From Candidatus Moranbacteria bacterium UBA2206 (lineage in GTDB: Bacteria > Patescibacteriota > Minisyncoccia > Moranbacterales > UBA2206), in the NCBI GenBank assembly GCA_002328565.1, contig DCUU01000010.1, positions 1,050 to 13,740 of the forward strand: DNA of 12,691 bases, read 5' to 3'. A program made the translations under genes and the position numbers. Positions within the stretch are counted from its first letter, which is position 1. Each line of letters opens with the position of its first letter. Under the pieces are notes generated by a model. The model searched no databases. It saw nothing but the letters and a program-made list of their open reading frames with translations, and was not told the DNA's origin. Shown piece after piece: positions 12,505-12,691 of the stretch.

Positions 12505-12567
12505 ACCCTATTGAATAAAAAATGATTACATTTTTTATTTTGCTAAAGCAAAATTATTCAACAGGGT
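12505..12567. repeat. Palindromic repeat copy E, in the leader of the 11743-12447 gene
   Basis: A 63-base element with arms ACCCTATTGAATAA (12505-12518) and TTATTCAACAGGGT (12554-12567), plus the same two inner hairpins as copy D. It differs from copy D at four positions. Two of these (12513 and 12559) are partners in the stem, changing A-T to G-C. A third (12510) leaves an A/C mismatch on the plus strand but a U-G pair in RNA made from the minus strand, the direction in which this leader is transcribed. The fourth is in a loop. Confidence 0.88.
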
Positions 12568-12582
12568 AAATTAAATTGTCAA
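12553..12582 (-). promoter_or_regulatory. Secondary promoter candidate with its -10 inside palindrome E
   Basis: On the minus strand a consensus TTGACA (12582-12577) is followed after 18 bases by AATAAT (12558-12553), which matches TATAAT at five of six positions. The -10 hexamer lies at the edge of the right arm of palindrome E. If real, the repeat brought part of a promoter with it. Confidence 0.35.
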
Positions 12583-12633
12583 GGAACCGACCATTCGGCT
12601 CTGAGCCGTGTCGACTTCTATAGTCAACGGTGA

Positions 12634-12662
12634 ATACTAGCACAAAAATGGAAAAAAGTCAA
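12634..12662 (-). promoter_or_regulatory. Promoter for the 12447-10597 operon
   Basis: TTGACT (12662-12657) and TAGTAT (12639-12634) are separated by exactly 17 bases on the minus strand, each one or two bases from consensus. The start would be near 12627, giving a leader of about 180 nt. That leader includes hairpins at 12610-12628 (GUUGAC / GUCGAC) and 12596-12608 (CGGCT / AGCCG), palindrome E and the small SD hairpin. No gene is visible in the rest of 12448-12691. Confidence 0.65.
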
Positions 12663-12691
12663 GAATACGCAGTACATCATCCAAAATCTAA

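Noticed and set aside
4909..12567. Repeated palindromes as a CRISPR array
   Set aside because: Copies are few, unevenly spaced over kilobases, differ in length and lie between or within genes, with no cas genes nearby.

Overview
The window looks like a chromosomal segment of a Patescibacteria/CPR bacterium, probably a Parcubacteria-type lineage. This is an inference from several signs together: AT-rich DNA, a compact IF2, a tRNA without an encoded CCA end, few strong Shine-Dalgarno (SD) sequences in front of most genes, a string of short two-helix pilins of the kind annotated as type IV secretion pilins in CPR genomes, and a high density of palindromic intergenic repeats. TGA is never used inside a recognised frame, so the standard bacterial code fits.

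Region 1 (1-3984, minus strand) is a translation and RNA-turnover operon, read right to left: a DUF4446 membrane protein, infB (IF2), rbfA (30S maturation factor) and an nrnA-type DHH phosphoesterase that runs off the left edge. The nrnA-like gene carries an in-frame insertion of a palindromic repeat between two conserved motifs.

Region 2 (4071-4339) holds tRNA-Ser(CGA) on the minus strand, with a promoter candidate, a perfect hairpin repeat and what may be the 5' stub of a second tRNA-Ser just upstream.

Region 3 (4340-10439, plus strand) is the accessory heart of the window. It has a small SAM-dependent methyltransferase, an orphan solute-binding lipoprotein with no ABC permease beside it, and five secreted pilin-like proteins carrying six copies of one two-helix domain. 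The first pilin has two copies of the domain. The last carries four six-cysteine modules in front of its domain. Long inverted repeats separate most of these genes. In three cases the right arm of the repeat ends at or covers the ribosome-binding and start region of the next gene, so the folded mRNA would hide that start.

Region 4 (10440-12691) is convergent with region 3 across a bidirectional terminator. It is a minus-strand operon of two unrecognised genes, one soluble or peripheral protein and one multi-helix membrane protein, with strong SDs, a good promoter and a structured leader of about 180 nt that contains another copy of the palindrome.

The most notable theme is one family of palindromes (arms ACCCTGTTAAATAA / TTATTTAACAGGGT and variants). 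Copies lie inside a gene, across start sites and in a 5' leader, and two copies 5 kb apart show a compensatory base-pair change.
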